Part shown: positions 10,698-24,225 of the stretch, piece after piece | Layout of the letters: every line of letters starts with the position of its first letter | How positions within the stretch are numbered: the first letter of the stretch is position 1 | Assembly: GCA_017590115.1 (NCBI GenBank) | Contig: JAGGNK010007082.1 | Span: 1,495-65,494, forward strand | Length of the DNA: 64,000 nucleotides | Reading direction: 5' to 3' | DNA from: Montifringilla adamsi | Lineage: Eukaryota; Chordata; Aves; Passeriformes; Passeridae | Notes under the pieces: generated by a model | What the model saw: the letters and a program-made list of their open reading frames with translations, nothing else | What the model was told of the DNA's origin: nothing | Database searches by the model: none | Position numbers and translations under genes: made by a program

Positions 10698-13600
10698 GTA
10701 AGAGTGCAGGTCATCTTTCCCAACAAGGATAAGTTGGATGCGGATACACTGAGAGGCTTTCAACTCTCAGTACTATAGAAAGTATTTGGTTGGTGGAACT
10801 TTCACCTCCCATACAGTGGTTCAGATGCTTTCTAAATATGTATTCTATCTTAAATGGGAAAATAATAGTATTAATTTGTTTGTGATTGTGCATGGTGTGA
10901 ATTTTAGGAGTGAAGAGTGTGTCTGCTGGCTTCTTACATCTCTCAAGATTTGGGCCTTAATTCCTACAAAAACCACAACTCTGGGAGGGAAAAGTGTTGA
11001 AATTGTATCAAATGGAATATTTTCCAAGGGCAATTAAAGTTAGTTGTAAAGGTGAATAGAAAGTTGAAAGTGAAGACATTTGGATTGCCAATTTGTTTTG
11101 ATCCATATTTGTTTTCTCACACTCTGGAATTCCTTATCCTGTCATAGTTTGGGGCTGGTTGATAAGTTAAGGGAGACTGATGGCTGGGACAACTCTTTTT
11201 GTCTTATTAAGCATGAAGAGTTTCTGCATCTTTCTAGCTTTATCTTACTCTCTAAATGAGGGCAATGAGCCCTTTCTGTTCTATTTTCAAACCTTTGATT
11301 GAGGATAGTGATGCCTTGTAAAAAGTTTAGGCTGACAGTCAGAATTTCACAGTGGCCTTACAAAATATCTCTCCAATTTCCACAGTCCTAATGGTTTGGG
11401 AAGAATGAGGTGTCTTTAAGCCTTTAGGTATTCAAAATCATGTTTTAGTATTTTGATAAGGACTAAAAGTTTACTTGGACTGCAAATATGTCTTGATTTC
11501 TAAACTGTATAAAAGCAGCAGTGTCGTTGTGCCCATGATGCCTAAGGACATATGCAGAGGTGATGTCTTTCATTAGACCAAACACTGTTGTTTTGAAAGA
11601 AGAAAAGCTTTCAGGCACACAAGCCACCTTCAGGTCTGGCTTAAAGGTGACAGCTTGCTTTCAGACTGGATTGCAAATGGGGAAAATCCCTCAGAGTTGT
11701 GAGTTGGTATCAGATCATCTTTGACAGGAAATTGAGCTGTCAGGTTCAGCCAGGGAATGCTAATTTGTAAGAAAGCAGAAATGATACAATACTTGTCTTT
11801 GTAGGGAAAGAGAAGTAATGTTTCCTGGCATGTGCAAATGACTAGAGGAGGTGTAGGCTGAGAAAGGGAGGTGGGGTGTGGAGAGGGGGAGAGTGTAGAG
11901 ACTGTGGGAAATTATAATGTAACTGAGAAGCAGTGCTTTGCTGTCTTGAAATGTTAGGAATTTTTATTCCTAGGTTTGTGGCTGGAGGGCTTCCTGCAGG
12001 ATCGGGAGTGACAGTCAGAGACTGAGTGGTTGCCTTGTGAGAGCTGCAGCAGTGAGGTGTGTTTGTGTGTCTCAGTGCTCTGTGCCACTTCAGTCTGGTC
12101 TCAGTAGTTGTTTGAGCTCAGCTGTGGGAGTGTGGGAGGCCCAGGTATTGGATATGACTTCCCAAGAAAGCTCATGTATGAGACCTGGGAGTGCTGGTGT
12201 CTGGGACAGAAGGTCCTTGCAGGAAGGTAGAAAGGAAGGTTTTGACAAGTTGTACTTGCTTTTTTCTCTTCTGCACAAAATGCTTCCTTCTGAGATAAGC
12301 TTAGGAAGGTTGGGATCCAGCTTAAAGACTGGCAGGGATGGCTCTGCAGAAAATATTCCATCATTTGGTAGGATGTTCCACCACAGGTGGTCACTTCTTC
12401 GAGGATTTTTTTTGATGCAGTTTTTAGGATGGTGTTTGAGTGCAGTGCGTACAATGAGTAGATTCTCTCTCTTTTTATAAAAGCTATTTTTATGCTCTTC
12501 TTATCCATGTAGCTCTTTCAAAAACATTATGTATTTCTCTGCTGTTCTGAGTGACTGTCATGAGGGGTGTCCTCAAAGTTCATTAATTGGTATTTGAGGG
12601 GCTGGCGTGCTCTCTGTGTAAGAATTGATAGAGGAATTGAGATTTCCTTTTCAGAGGATGTCACCTGTGCGTTTGCTTTCAGATTACTATGCTGCATAGA
12701 TTGGGCTGCACAGGCTCTTTTGAAAAGTCACCAGTGAGGATGTTGAGAATGGGGGTTGGGTTGTATTTGACCCTTCCCTCTGGGGGAAGTGTTAATGGTA
12801 CAAGGGGAGTTTGATGTTTTGAGGGTGACAGGGGTAAGGCTGTAGTCAGAGCATTATAGATGTGTTGTGTGAGGAATTTGGTTTTGCCTGCATCCTTATC
12901 TTTGGTGTGCAGTTTTGACGGTGTCCTGCTTCCTCACTGGATGATCCAGGCCTCTTTAGGGAGGAGTTTCCTTCTGTTTCACTGTTCCTTGTCACTGGAG
13001 CACTCACTAGATTCAAATTCTCACCTCTCATGTGTTCTATTTGAAATGCTTTTAGCAGGGCTTTGAAGAGTTTCTTTGTGATCAGAGGTTTCCTGCTCAG
13101 TTCCCTGCCAATTTTCATTGAAAATAAGGTATTAGAGGGGACAATATCATCTGTTTAACAGGAAGTGTTTCTTCAAACATGGTCTTGCATGTCCTTAAGA
13201 TACGTATTTTCTGCTAACAGGGTTGATCAATCTGGAATTGAAGAAGCCTCAGTGAAAGAATAAAAAAAGCCCTTCCACTAAATCATTGGCAAAGCTCTCA
13301 TTTATTCACGTGCAAAAGAGGAACTAGTTTGGCCATTCAGTGATTAAAAGAGTCTTGAAATAAGATTGAAGTAACAATGGTATCTTTTCATCAACCCACA
13401 AAGCACCACGGTGTAAAATGTTCCGCTCCTGACAAGAATGTGTATTAGTTAAAGGGAAAAGTTGAGCCATCTACCTTGGAGCTCTCTTAGACTTGCAATT
13501 GTGAAGGTAAATCTCATGTCAACAGAGCAGAAACAGAGCTGAAACTGGTGCCATAGATCCTTAGAACCTTAGAATTTTGCTGACCTCTCACCCATACAGT

Positions 13601-16089
13601 TTTATTACAATTATTCCAATCTGAATCCTTGCTTTTGTGGGTCTGCATCTGTTACACTGTATTGTGGCACCTGCAGAGGTCCAGTCTGTCTGTATTTGGA
13701 AGCAGCTGTCACCCCACAGAAGAGCTGCTTTGCAGTCTTTGCTAGCAAATTATATGGATAAAAGTGAAATGTTTCACATGAAATTTCATCCACTCAGGAA
13801 AAATAAGAATGATTTGAGCAGATCTTTCTATGCAAACAGCCATCTCCAATTTGTACATGGAGGGGGTGTATCCTGTTGAGGAAAGTTTCTGTCTTGTAAA
13901 GAGGCCTTGTGGTAACCCACTGGACTTACTGACAACTTTATCATCCCAGCTAGGATATAGTTAGTTGGGATTTATATACTCACTATCGTTTTGCTTTGTT
14001 ATTATTATACTGATTTTGCCCTTGTGGACAGCATGGCCATTACCATGTCCCTTAAAATTATCGGTGTAATCATAACAGCTGTGGTGCTGTTGGTTGTTCT
14101 CTTGAGCCCTTGGTAAGAGGGGCACATGCACCAGCCCTTCTATTTTCTTCTACTGTGAAGAATGACCCCTGCATAGGCTTTCAAAATGAATGCAAAGTTT
14201 CCTTCCCCCTGGATATTAGTTACAGTTCCACTCAGGCATTCAATTTCTTTAGCCGAGTAAGACTGTACTTTCAATTTTTGGTTGCTGATTTATCTTCATA
14301 ATTTTACTGCCTTCTCTGGCATTCTCATAAGTATGCTCTGGAAGATTAATTTAGTTAATCTTATGATGAAGATGAGCAAAACCAGGTAGGAGGTTGAAAT
14401 CCAGCAGCTCTTATTAGCTGGGACCATGGGATACAGAATTTATTTGTTTTCTGGTGATAATGTTGATGAGAGCAGCTGGAAGCATGAAGCAGAACATTGG
14501 AATTTGGAGGAACCAAGGGAAATCAGAGAAGTGATGCAGCAAACAAGATGCAGCTGAAAAAGAGGGGGCTCATTTAGAGATAAATCATCTACACAACCAC
14601 ACATGAGGAGCAGCTGGCATGGTCACCCTGGTGGGGACTGACCTCATATTTTTCCTGGAAGATGCTCTTCAATAGGAATGAAAGCAGCTGTTGGCTGCTT
14701 GGCTGGTCCCACACTTGTTAGGCGTTGGTGCCTGGCACACGGAGGCAGGTGAAGCTGTGTTTGGAATCTCTGTCTTTCAGCCCGACCTGGGGTGTAGCTG
14801 CTCCCTGACCACAGGGCCCCTCTCGGCTGCTCAGACTCAGCCTTTGGTCACCTGCGCGTGTCAGCGCAGGCTCAGTTCCCAAGCACTGGTTTTGTCAGAA
14901 GGAACACCAGACTTTCCTCTCCTTTCTTGAAGTTTTGGGCATTTTTTACTTGAAATGTTATGTAGAAACAGCCAAGCAGGCTTTGAGCTGCCCACCTCAA
15001 GTCTCACAGCACTGACACGTTGCTCAGGCAGCAGAAGCTGAAAGAGAATGAACAGACTTGGCAGTTCTGGGGTCTCTGTCCCTTGGCTCCTAACTTGGCT
15101 CAAGCATACAGGAGATGCATGCAATACATTATTAACAGGCAAAATCAATTACTAGCCTTTATATGGAAATAATCATTATAGATGTATGTAACTCCAGAGG
15201 CAAGTTGAAAAGGAATCCTGAGTGACTGGAAGTTAGCTCTGTCAGTTTAAATATCCACATGACACATAACAGCTCTTACACACCTCTGGCAACTCAAACG
15301 TTATTTTAATCCAGGTTAATTACAGAAAGTACATTTTTTTTTCCAGTTTAACATTACAAATAGTATTAATAATAATCCCATGCAAATCTCCCTCCTGGTG
15401 TTTTAAAAGCATAACATACATTGCTGTTATGCATGTCACTAACACCATACCACTAAATCTGTGGTGTCTGTCAACCCCCAGCAGGTAGATTGGAGAATCT
15501 TTTTAATACTAAAGTGAGGTAAGACCTGGGGTATCCATACTCTGCCAGGGATGACTGGATTTTATTTCTTTCACCATGTGCAGAGCTGGCCTCTAAAAAC
15601 CTCCCTGTCATCTGTTGTCATGTAGCATTGTAGGTGGGAGGGTGCCCAGGGTAGTCACTTCAGCTCCTTCAAGAAACACCCACAGCTGATGAATTATTTC
15701 TGTACCAACTCCAGTGTGGCTCAGCTTCACATCATGCGGTCACTGTACAGAACAAAGATGAACCAAGAGTTCATCTTTCAGTGCCTCTCTTCCACACCTG
15801 TACCAAGTTTTCTCTGTAAATGTTGGATGACCACTGTGGCAGCTTTTCAGATGTTGGCAAGAAATGGTGAGCTTTGCTAACAGCAAGTAAACAAATCTTA
15901 TAATTGTTCCAACTGATTGTGCCTCCCCACAGATCCCAGTGGGTTCCTGCAGAGGCTTCTTTGGAAAGCTTCCTTTTCATGGCTTCTGAGAGAAAGCCAG
16001 CCAAAAATACTGCCAGAGTTTGCAAGACACTGGCAGAAGCAGTATGGGAGATGAGATTTCACAGGTCACCTTCACTTAATTCAGTGCTG

Positions 16090-16107
16090 GAGCTTCTGCA
16101 GAAGCTC
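16090..16107. repeat. 18-bp perfect palindrome
   Basis: GAGCTTCTGCAGAAGCTC is identical to its reverse complement. It is intronic and may be chance. Confidence 0.9.
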
Positions 16108-16754
16108 TGGAGGAAAAGGGCCTGAACCACCTTTGGGAAGGTTCTGTCAGCCACAGAGGAGAGGAACTGGACAGCTTTTTCCCTGTGATTCTACCACAAG
16201 GAGTAGCATTGTTTCACTGGACATCTCCCTGAACAGCAGGGCAAGCACTCTTGGAGTCACCATCTGGACATGGCATATGTTCAGGAACCTGACCAGGTTT
16301 TTCAGGACAGCCAAATATTTCTAGGCTGATGAATGTGAATATTCAGCAAGGATCTGAAGGAGAAAATTTTGATTGGGGTAGCTAATTTTGGAGCTTACTG
16401 ACAGCCAGTGATCATGACATGCCTGCTTGGGGGAATGCAGGGCTTTAAGCCAACATTTAATTTGGTGATCAGCATGTTCAAAGCACTGTCTTCACTGGAG
16501 GTTTACTGTTTCCTGTCCTGGCAGTATTAACATCACAAAACCTCTTTGTTCTTTGGACGTTTGTGTCCCTGTAAGCAAGATGAAACCAGGGGAGCTGGGC
16601 TTGGTCGGCCTAGTGAGGAGGAGGAGGATGAGGAGGAAGCAGTCTTCCACCTGAGGAGATATTGGAGAGGAGGGAGGCACACTCTCCTGGAGGTGGAGGA
16701 ACAAAAAAAGGAACAAAAGGCAAGGGGCACAAGCTGCAGCAAGAAAATCTCCAC

Positions 16755-16975
16755 CTGGGATGTAAGGTAAAAACTTCTTCAGTTACAGAGTGGCAGAACT
16801 GAGAGGCTGCACCTGGAGAGGTTGTGGGGACTCCATCCTTTGAGACATTTGGAACGTGGCTGGTGATGTCCTGAGCAACCTGATGTAGTTTTGAGATTAG
16901 CCCTGTTTGAAGCAGAACTTGGTGGCTTCCAGCCATGCCTTCCAATCTACATTTTTCCATAATTCTTTATCACTG
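16755..16975 (+). repeat. CR1 LINE 3' fragment, sense
   Basis: The CR1 3' signature is visible in order: 'AAAACTTCTTCAGTTACAGAGTGG', 'TGGAGAGGTTGTGGGGACTCCATCC', 'GTCCTGAGCAACCTGATGTAGTT', then 'CTTCCAGCCATGCCTTCCAA' and a degenerate terminal ATTCTTT. It is moderately diverged. Confidence 0.75.
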
Positions 16976-19900
16976 CCATAGACAGAATTTGAGTTGAAAG
17001 CAAATTGTAGTTACTTCTCATGGCAGCTCTGAGCCATAACAAGGTATTCAGCTCATAAAATTCTCTGTTTCTATCAGCTAGTTCCCTTCTCAAAACAGAA
17101 CTGTTTAACACTGAAATCTTTCATGAGGGAGGCCTGTTGATGCTCACAGGTGCATGAAAAGGTAGCTGGCAATATTTTTTGCCAGCTGCTTGATCCTTTT
17201 GAAGAACCACCTCTGACTGTTCTTTTTTTTTTTTTTTTCCATGCCTGAATGTACAAGGTTTCTGGAGCATTGACCAGACTAATCCTATAAACATAGAATG
17301 TATGATAGAATATCCAACAGATTAAGGGGGATGTATCAGTAGGTTTGGCTTTTTCTAGGTAAAAACTAGTCATACAATTCTTCATGATCAAAGACTTCCA
17401 GGTGTTTCCAGTATCTTTGGAAACATTGCTGGCTAAATATTATTTATCCTCTTTGTTTTGTTTGATTACAGTTGTGATATTTTATGGGGGGGAGGGAACT
17501 AAGAGGAATGCAGAGTATCCAGCTGTAGCTTTCTTTTTGTGTTTGAGATTTGTATTGGCATCCATTTTCCTAGGCTGACTCTCTACTCTCTGCTTGCTCC
17601 CCACTTACCTGACTTGTGCAAGTGCAGTGCCTGCTTGGAAAAGAAAATGCACCTTAACCCCTGTACCTTCACCCAGCAAATTGCCAGAACTTGGTAGTCT
17701 TTTCTCCTCGATTAATTCCTGTTTCCTCTGCGTCTTGCCTGGCTTTGTCTTATTTCTTTCTTATTTTACCACTTTTTCTCATGTTCACTTTCTACAGAAG
17801 TTCTGAGGCTGGCAATCTACAGAGTGTGAATACAATGAATAACTCACAACAGAGAATATGTGTAATTTTTTTTGCTGTTTGGCTGCTAAGTAGATTTTTA
17901 ATTTTCTTTCTTTGATTTCTCAGATACAGAACATCTTCACATCTAAAGAGTTTTGTTCTAACAAATGGCATTTTGAATCCATCATTATTTTTCAGGCTTT
18001 TGACAGTGTTGTTGAAAAGGAGCATCAGCGTTTTCCAGAGCGAAAACCAGAGCTGCTTTGAAGTTACTCACGTGTCCCTTAACACAGAAGACCGGGAAGA
18101 CTTTCATGTGCACGTTGGAAGTCAAGTGGGGCATAAATAGTATTAAAATTTCAATTTATTCTCTCAGGCCTTTTGATGATACTTCACCAGGTCATGCTGT
18201 TGCTTGGTATTTTGTTCATTGAAGACCAGTTCAGTGTTTAATCTCCAGGACACACTTACTTAACACTGGTTTCATCCTGTAGCTGCTTGGAGAGAGATTC
18301 CTTCCCATAAGCCAGAGCTCTCTCACATCCTATGCTAATGTTGAACAGATTTGAGCAAGGATATAGACACATGATTTCAGGACAGCCAGCCACAGTAAAA
18401 AGAAATCAAATCAGGCAGCTTAAATCAGCAGCAGTTTGAGATTACACCCCTGTCCTGTCAACCTGAAGGAGAAGAGAGGAAGCCCATCAGCACACGGAGA
18501 AGATTTCTGTCTTCAGATTCTCCTCTCCAGCCCTGGACAGCCTCTCTGTAAGTAATGCTTTCTTTTGGTGTGTTTGCTGTCATTCTGCAAACATGGCAGT
18601 GACTTCACAATGCAGGCTGGATTTTAAAGCTTGGCAGTACTAGTTATTGATTATAGCTGAAATTCATTAATGAGGGTCATCTCCAAATTCCAAATTTTCA
18701 AAACATTGTACTTGTAAATACATCTGATGGTACTTGTCAATACCTAAAGTTCACAGTGTTCTTTAAATTAAAACTTATCCCATTGCATTTGTTAGCAGTC
18801 ATTCAATACACAGAGTATGAATACAGTTATGTAGGTATTTGGAGTCCTATTGATTTATGTATAGTCAAAGTAAAGTAATTTACTTCTTTTCACAGAGAAT
18901 GAAATACTCTGGGATTCACAGGAAAGAGCCAGTAAGGATCAAAATGATGTGTCATTCCCTTGAAAAGGAAGTGGGGAAAAAAAAAACCTAGGGAAAAAAA
19001 ACAGGTCACAAGAATCAAGGTGAGCCAAAAAGTCTCTTTTTATAACTTCCTTTTTGTAAAGCAGAAACTGATGATGTGAAATGAGCCAAAACGGAGCCGT
19101 GTCTTTAATAAAGTTGTGGCATTCCAGTTGCTGAAGTGGGGAGGAGAAAAACAACAGGCCATGAGGGAGAAAAAAAATTTAAAAAGAGGAATTCTTGAAA
19201 AGAGTTTGCAGGTCATCACAGGCAGATTGTAGCATCAGCAGGCTCAATACTCTGGATTTTGACATCACACACGAGCAGCAAACTTGGGAGTTGCTTAAAT
19301 TAGTTTTTTCTTTTCTCTGCTCTTTCTGAAGGAGAGCTCACAGTTTGAAAACAGTTTGACTAGTATTGCCTTCTCTACCCAAATCCACCAAGAATATGAC
19401 TCTTAGGGAAAGATCTCTTCCATCCCAGCTCTCTTGTGTCTCAGTCCTACTCAGTTTTACAGCCCCATCAGGAACTTCTGTGTCAGGGGACCACAAAGAC
19501 AGAAAGTCTCCTGCTCTAGAGAGCACCCTCACTGTGGCACAGAGCTGCTCTTACATCTTCCAGAGCAACATTTGCTCCGTTGCCAGCATCAGGAATTAAA
19601 TATCATTTCAAGCTTATGGGCAAAAAAGGATTCCAAATGTCACAGACTAGATTGTCCACACTGCCTATGCCAAGACCCGGGGTATTTTAGTTATCTTACA
19701 GTGTTTCCACAGCTGGTTCGGGACTGAATTCTGTCAGTAGACTCTGCTGTGTTTAAATACTTTTAAAATACAAACAATAGCTCATTTTCAAGACTGATGG
19801 AATGAAGGTCATACCTACATTTTTTTGTGTTTCTATGATTTTTTTTTTCTTTACTGCTTTACCATCTGTTCTACCAAATTCTGTGCTGGTATAGGCAAAT

Positions 19901-22900
19901 AGGAATTTTCATTTTGGGATTAGTAATTCTTTGATATTGAATTGTTTATGGAATTACAACCTACATTTGTGAAAGATGGGGTTAATTTTTCAGCAGAACA
20001 CGCTTGTTGCACTGACTGTCAGGCTGCTGAGCAGCTGAAATGGCACAACTGCCCTCTCTGTCAGTTTTGGTCTCACCATTCCAGACCATTCGTTTGTAGT
20101 TTTCCTCTGAGTTTCTACAGGAGGTTGTCCTCATAGTCCCCACTGTGCATGTCAAATAAAGCACAGCTTGCACCATTACTAAGGTGTATAGCATAGCTAC
20201 CAGCCCTGACTTGCAAGCTGCCTTTTGGGCAATAAAGGCAAATTACGTTTCACGTTGGTAATACGATGTGGTTCTTTGTCCTTCTGCAGTCCCTTGGTCT
20301 CGTGGGGATCAGTTTAACATGGCTGTGGTACAGTTGCTGTTAAAACTGGATGACTCCTTCTTTCTCCAGGGAAGCTGTTCAGACACTTTTCAGAGTTCTC
20401 AGTAATTCCTTAAGAAGCAACATGTAACAATAATTGGTTTATGAACAAAGGAACACCTGTATTTCTTTTTAACATGTATTTTCTTCCTTTCTAGATAGAA
20501 AAGCTGTTTTCCACAGAATTACACAGAGCAGTATCACCCCTTCTTCAGGGTCTTCAGAAGATTGGAAAGCTTTCCTTGAGCAGAGCATGTCGTGGAGGTG
20601 AATGGAGGAGCACAGACAAATCACATGGACAGGTCAGACCTACCAGGTCTGAAGATGCAAGAACCAAGGCATAGCTTAGAGTAGCCCTAAAGCTTCTTTA
20701 AGTTGTGCTTGGGAAACAGTTGTCTCTATGTGGCTGTTGGGGTGGAAGGAACATAAGCATGTTTAGTTCACACCATTTCTTCTGTAATTACCTAAGGCAT
20801 GCTATTGTCACACACAATCAATCATCTGACTTCTTAAGTATCATTCTTACTTTAATAAAATTTTAAACTATAACCCTCATATGTCTTTTTGTGTCTTGAG
20901 TACACTGCAATATGTAGATTTGTTGGCAAAGTGATACAGTTCATAAAATATAAAACTAACATGACAAAGAGCAGAGATTCAGTCTCTTTTCTGCTGTTAA
21001 TCAGATATGCAATATTATTTGTACTTCTGTTGTCTTAGAAGCTGTGTCCTGGATTTACAGTCCCCAGTGCTGTGCAGTCTCCAGAGCCTGCCCACATGCA
21101 CAGCTGTGCTGAGGGATAAACACTGATGGCAATAACTGATAGCACTGCCCTAATGGAGTCCTGTGACCTGCTGCTGTGAACTGACAGGCATTTCAGCAAC
21201 CTACAGGAATTATTCAGTGAGTTACGTAGCCAAATAAAGTGTTTTGGTATGGATTTCCATAGTTAAAAGGAATGACACTGTACAGGAAGGCATATGCTGG
21301 CAACTTCACAAAGAACAGCTGTCTCAAGGTGTCTGTTACCTATTGAATGTTTTTTCCAGAGGAAGATTAAAATCAAAGAATCAGGAGGGGTGGAGTTTGA
21401 AAGTTGAAGGAAGTTCATATATAAATAGTGTATCTATGACTCCAGTGTTCTCTGTTGCAATAAAACTGTGTTTCTTTACTCTGCAGGGAAAAGTAGAATG
21501 TTACAAACAATCTGAGAGTCCTTTCACCAAAGATCTGGGTTTTATGTGGGATTATATTGCAATTTATCTAAAGTAAGGTAGCTCATGTGGGAGCACACCA
21601 GCTAATGAGGTTTATCCTGAGCACAGATTGTTTTTAATTAAGAAAATTAAACTTAAACCTATGTTTCAAGTCGTATAGAGCCATTGAGCTGGATGTAAGG
21701 TAAGCAGTGTATTCATCTGGTGTGTCATCATGATAATGGAGGATGCTTTTATAGTGCTGTAGGTGTGTCCTCAGTTGTCGTTTTCTGTGGTGATAACATT
21801 GTGCTCATAAGGAAAACACATAAGCTACTTCAAAAATAAATTAACTGTGTTTCTTAGTGTTTAGTGTAGCAGGTCAAAATTTCACTCAATGAGCTGACTT
21901 ACTCCCACCAGTTTTACAGGGTCATCCTCTTTCTGCTGCTCATTGGTGGACTTTTGGCTTCCTCCTGAGAACTGGGAAGGAGGAAGCTCAGGCAGGTCTC
22001 TGACCAGACCTGTTTGTTTCGTACAGATGGTGCAAATGAGCAAAAATTGTATTCCCCTTGGGACTGTTTCCTCCAAGTACAGATCCTTCCAAACCCTACT
22101 GTTTAACCTGGGATACTGGGAGTGACTGGGATACTCTGAGTGCAAGTTTTTCTTGTTACTTGGTCTTGGGAGAGTGGGTTGAGCAGGAAATTAAGGAGCT
22201 GTATCCCATTGCTTGACCTTGTTTCCATAGCAAAGCATCAAGCTAGGCTGTTAGTTCTCCATCTGAATCTTTCTCCAAGAAGATGGACACTATGGCGACT
22301 GTTGTTGGACAAGAAACGTGGAGAACTGGGAGGTCAGAGACCTTCCTGTATGTTCAGGAACCAACAGAAACAATGTGGGAGGTACAAGCTCCTTTCCAGA
22401 CTTCTCCAGCTGAGCAGTGGGTGAGAACACAGAGAGCCCTCATAGCCCGAGGCCGAGTGCTGTGGAAGGAGAGAACAACACTGGTGGTTTTATACTTCAG
22501 TATTTTCTTCTCAGAGCAAATCCTATCCTACCCTTTCAAAAGGAACAATATGTTCTCTTCCATGCTATGGAATTCGCTACCATTAGCAAATGAAAGGGAA
22601 TTTGTTGCTTGACAATATTATTGGTTGAGTGACCCTTCAAGAGAAAACAGGATGATGAATCCAGAGCTGGATTTTTGAGAACTCTGGGCTTCTGAAATGG
22701 TCTTAAGACTTCTTTCTTCCATCTCCTCCCATGAAATGCTGTCTCACTTGTTCTCTGAGAATGATGTAGTTGTTTCAGACTTGGGATCCCCTTAGAATGT
22801 GCAGCAGGATGGAGAATGGAGATAGCAGGGGCATGCTGGAAGGAAAAGATCAACAGATGTGTCTGAGAGGAGGCCAGAATAGAAAGATGAGGGGATTAAA

Positions 22901-23559
22901 CAGTGATGGGAAATTTTTGTACAGGGCAGGGAGCAGAAGGAGAGGGAAGCTGTGTGTGCTTCTGCAGTGTCTGCCTTTCAGCAAAAGCGATGAGAAGCAA
23001 CCACAGCACTGAGAATCAGGGTACTTGGAGAGAACTAAGAGGAGCTTCTTGTCCTGCTTTCTGTGGAGGTCAGTTCACTTTCTAGGAATTCTCTTGAGCT
23101 CTACTTTATCTGTTCCAGCCATTGCCCCAGGTTTATCCCTGCTTTGGTTCGGGTTGTCTCCTGGCCATGGAGGAGGAGAATTTTTCCACTTCACTGCTGA
23201 CTTGCCCACAGTGGCTGTGCTGGAACTGGGACAGTTTGTTTCTTTGAGTTTCTTACCTCTAGTTGCCACAAAGCTTCCCAGCCAACATTTTCTGTGCTCT
23301 GTGACATTCTCACACGTAACTGCCAGCCAGAATGGTGGTTTAAAACTGGACAGCAGCAGCTGTTTTCCACAGCTGTTTTTCCAGGAATGAGTATTTTCTA
23401 AGCATAGCTGGGAAAAAGTGTGTATCTGTTTCATAGTGGAAGAGCGGGCTGACCTGACCAGTGGGGTGGTTGAGGTACTTCTTCAGGAATGAGCCTTCAT
23501 CTTGCTGATCATCACAGAACTCTTACTGATTATCTCACTGGTGATCAAAGAACAAACAA

Positions 23560-24225
23560 CAATGATCTGCTGGACCTGATAGCTGAAGAATGTGGGTAGT
23601 GTGAAGATCAGTTTCATCCTTGGCTGCAATAACCGTGAGATGGAGAAGTTCAGGGTTTGTGTTAGAGGAGTTGCATGAGGTCAGTACTGACTAATACCTT
23701 GATGGAATGACATCAGTGATGCAGCAGAGTGCACACTCAGTGAGTTTGAAGATGACAGGAAATTTGGAGGAGTGGTTGATACCACTGCTCAGTGATGCTG
23801 TTGTTCAGAGACCTCGAGAGGCTGGAGGAACAGGCTGACAGGAACCTAGGGAAGGTGAGGAAGGGGAAATGCACAGCCCTACCCTAGACTATTGGTGACC
23901 CAGAGGCTGGAAGCAGCTTTGCAGAGAAGAACCTGGCTGGCAGCAAGTTGAACATGAGTCATGAGCACAGAAGGCCAAGAGCACCAGGGCTGCCTCTGAA
24001 AGAGTGCTGGCAGCAGGTCAGTGCCAGCAAGGAGATGATGCTTCCTCTCCCCTCTCCACCTGGCACGTCTGGAGTGCCCTGCGTGCAGCTCCCCCAAACG
24101 AGAAACTTGACATTCAAAACCTGACCAGACAACTTGCTTTACTAGACCTTGCTTGAGCTGGGCATTGGACCAGACAGTCTCCAGAGGTGCCTTCCAGCCT
24201 CAACCATCCTGTGAGTCTGTGGGAT
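23560..24225 (+). repeat. CR1 LINE fragment (ORF2 end plus 3' UTR), sense
   Basis: Decayed CR1 ORF2 wording is present, including 'GACATCAGTGATGCAGCAGAGTGCAC' and 'GAGTTTGAAGATGACAGGAAATTTGG', followed by the CR1 tail ('GCTTGAGCTGGGCATTGGACCAGA', 'GTGCCTTCCAGCCTCAACCATCC'). It has frameshifts and gaps and no intact reverse transcriptase frame. Confidence 0.85.
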
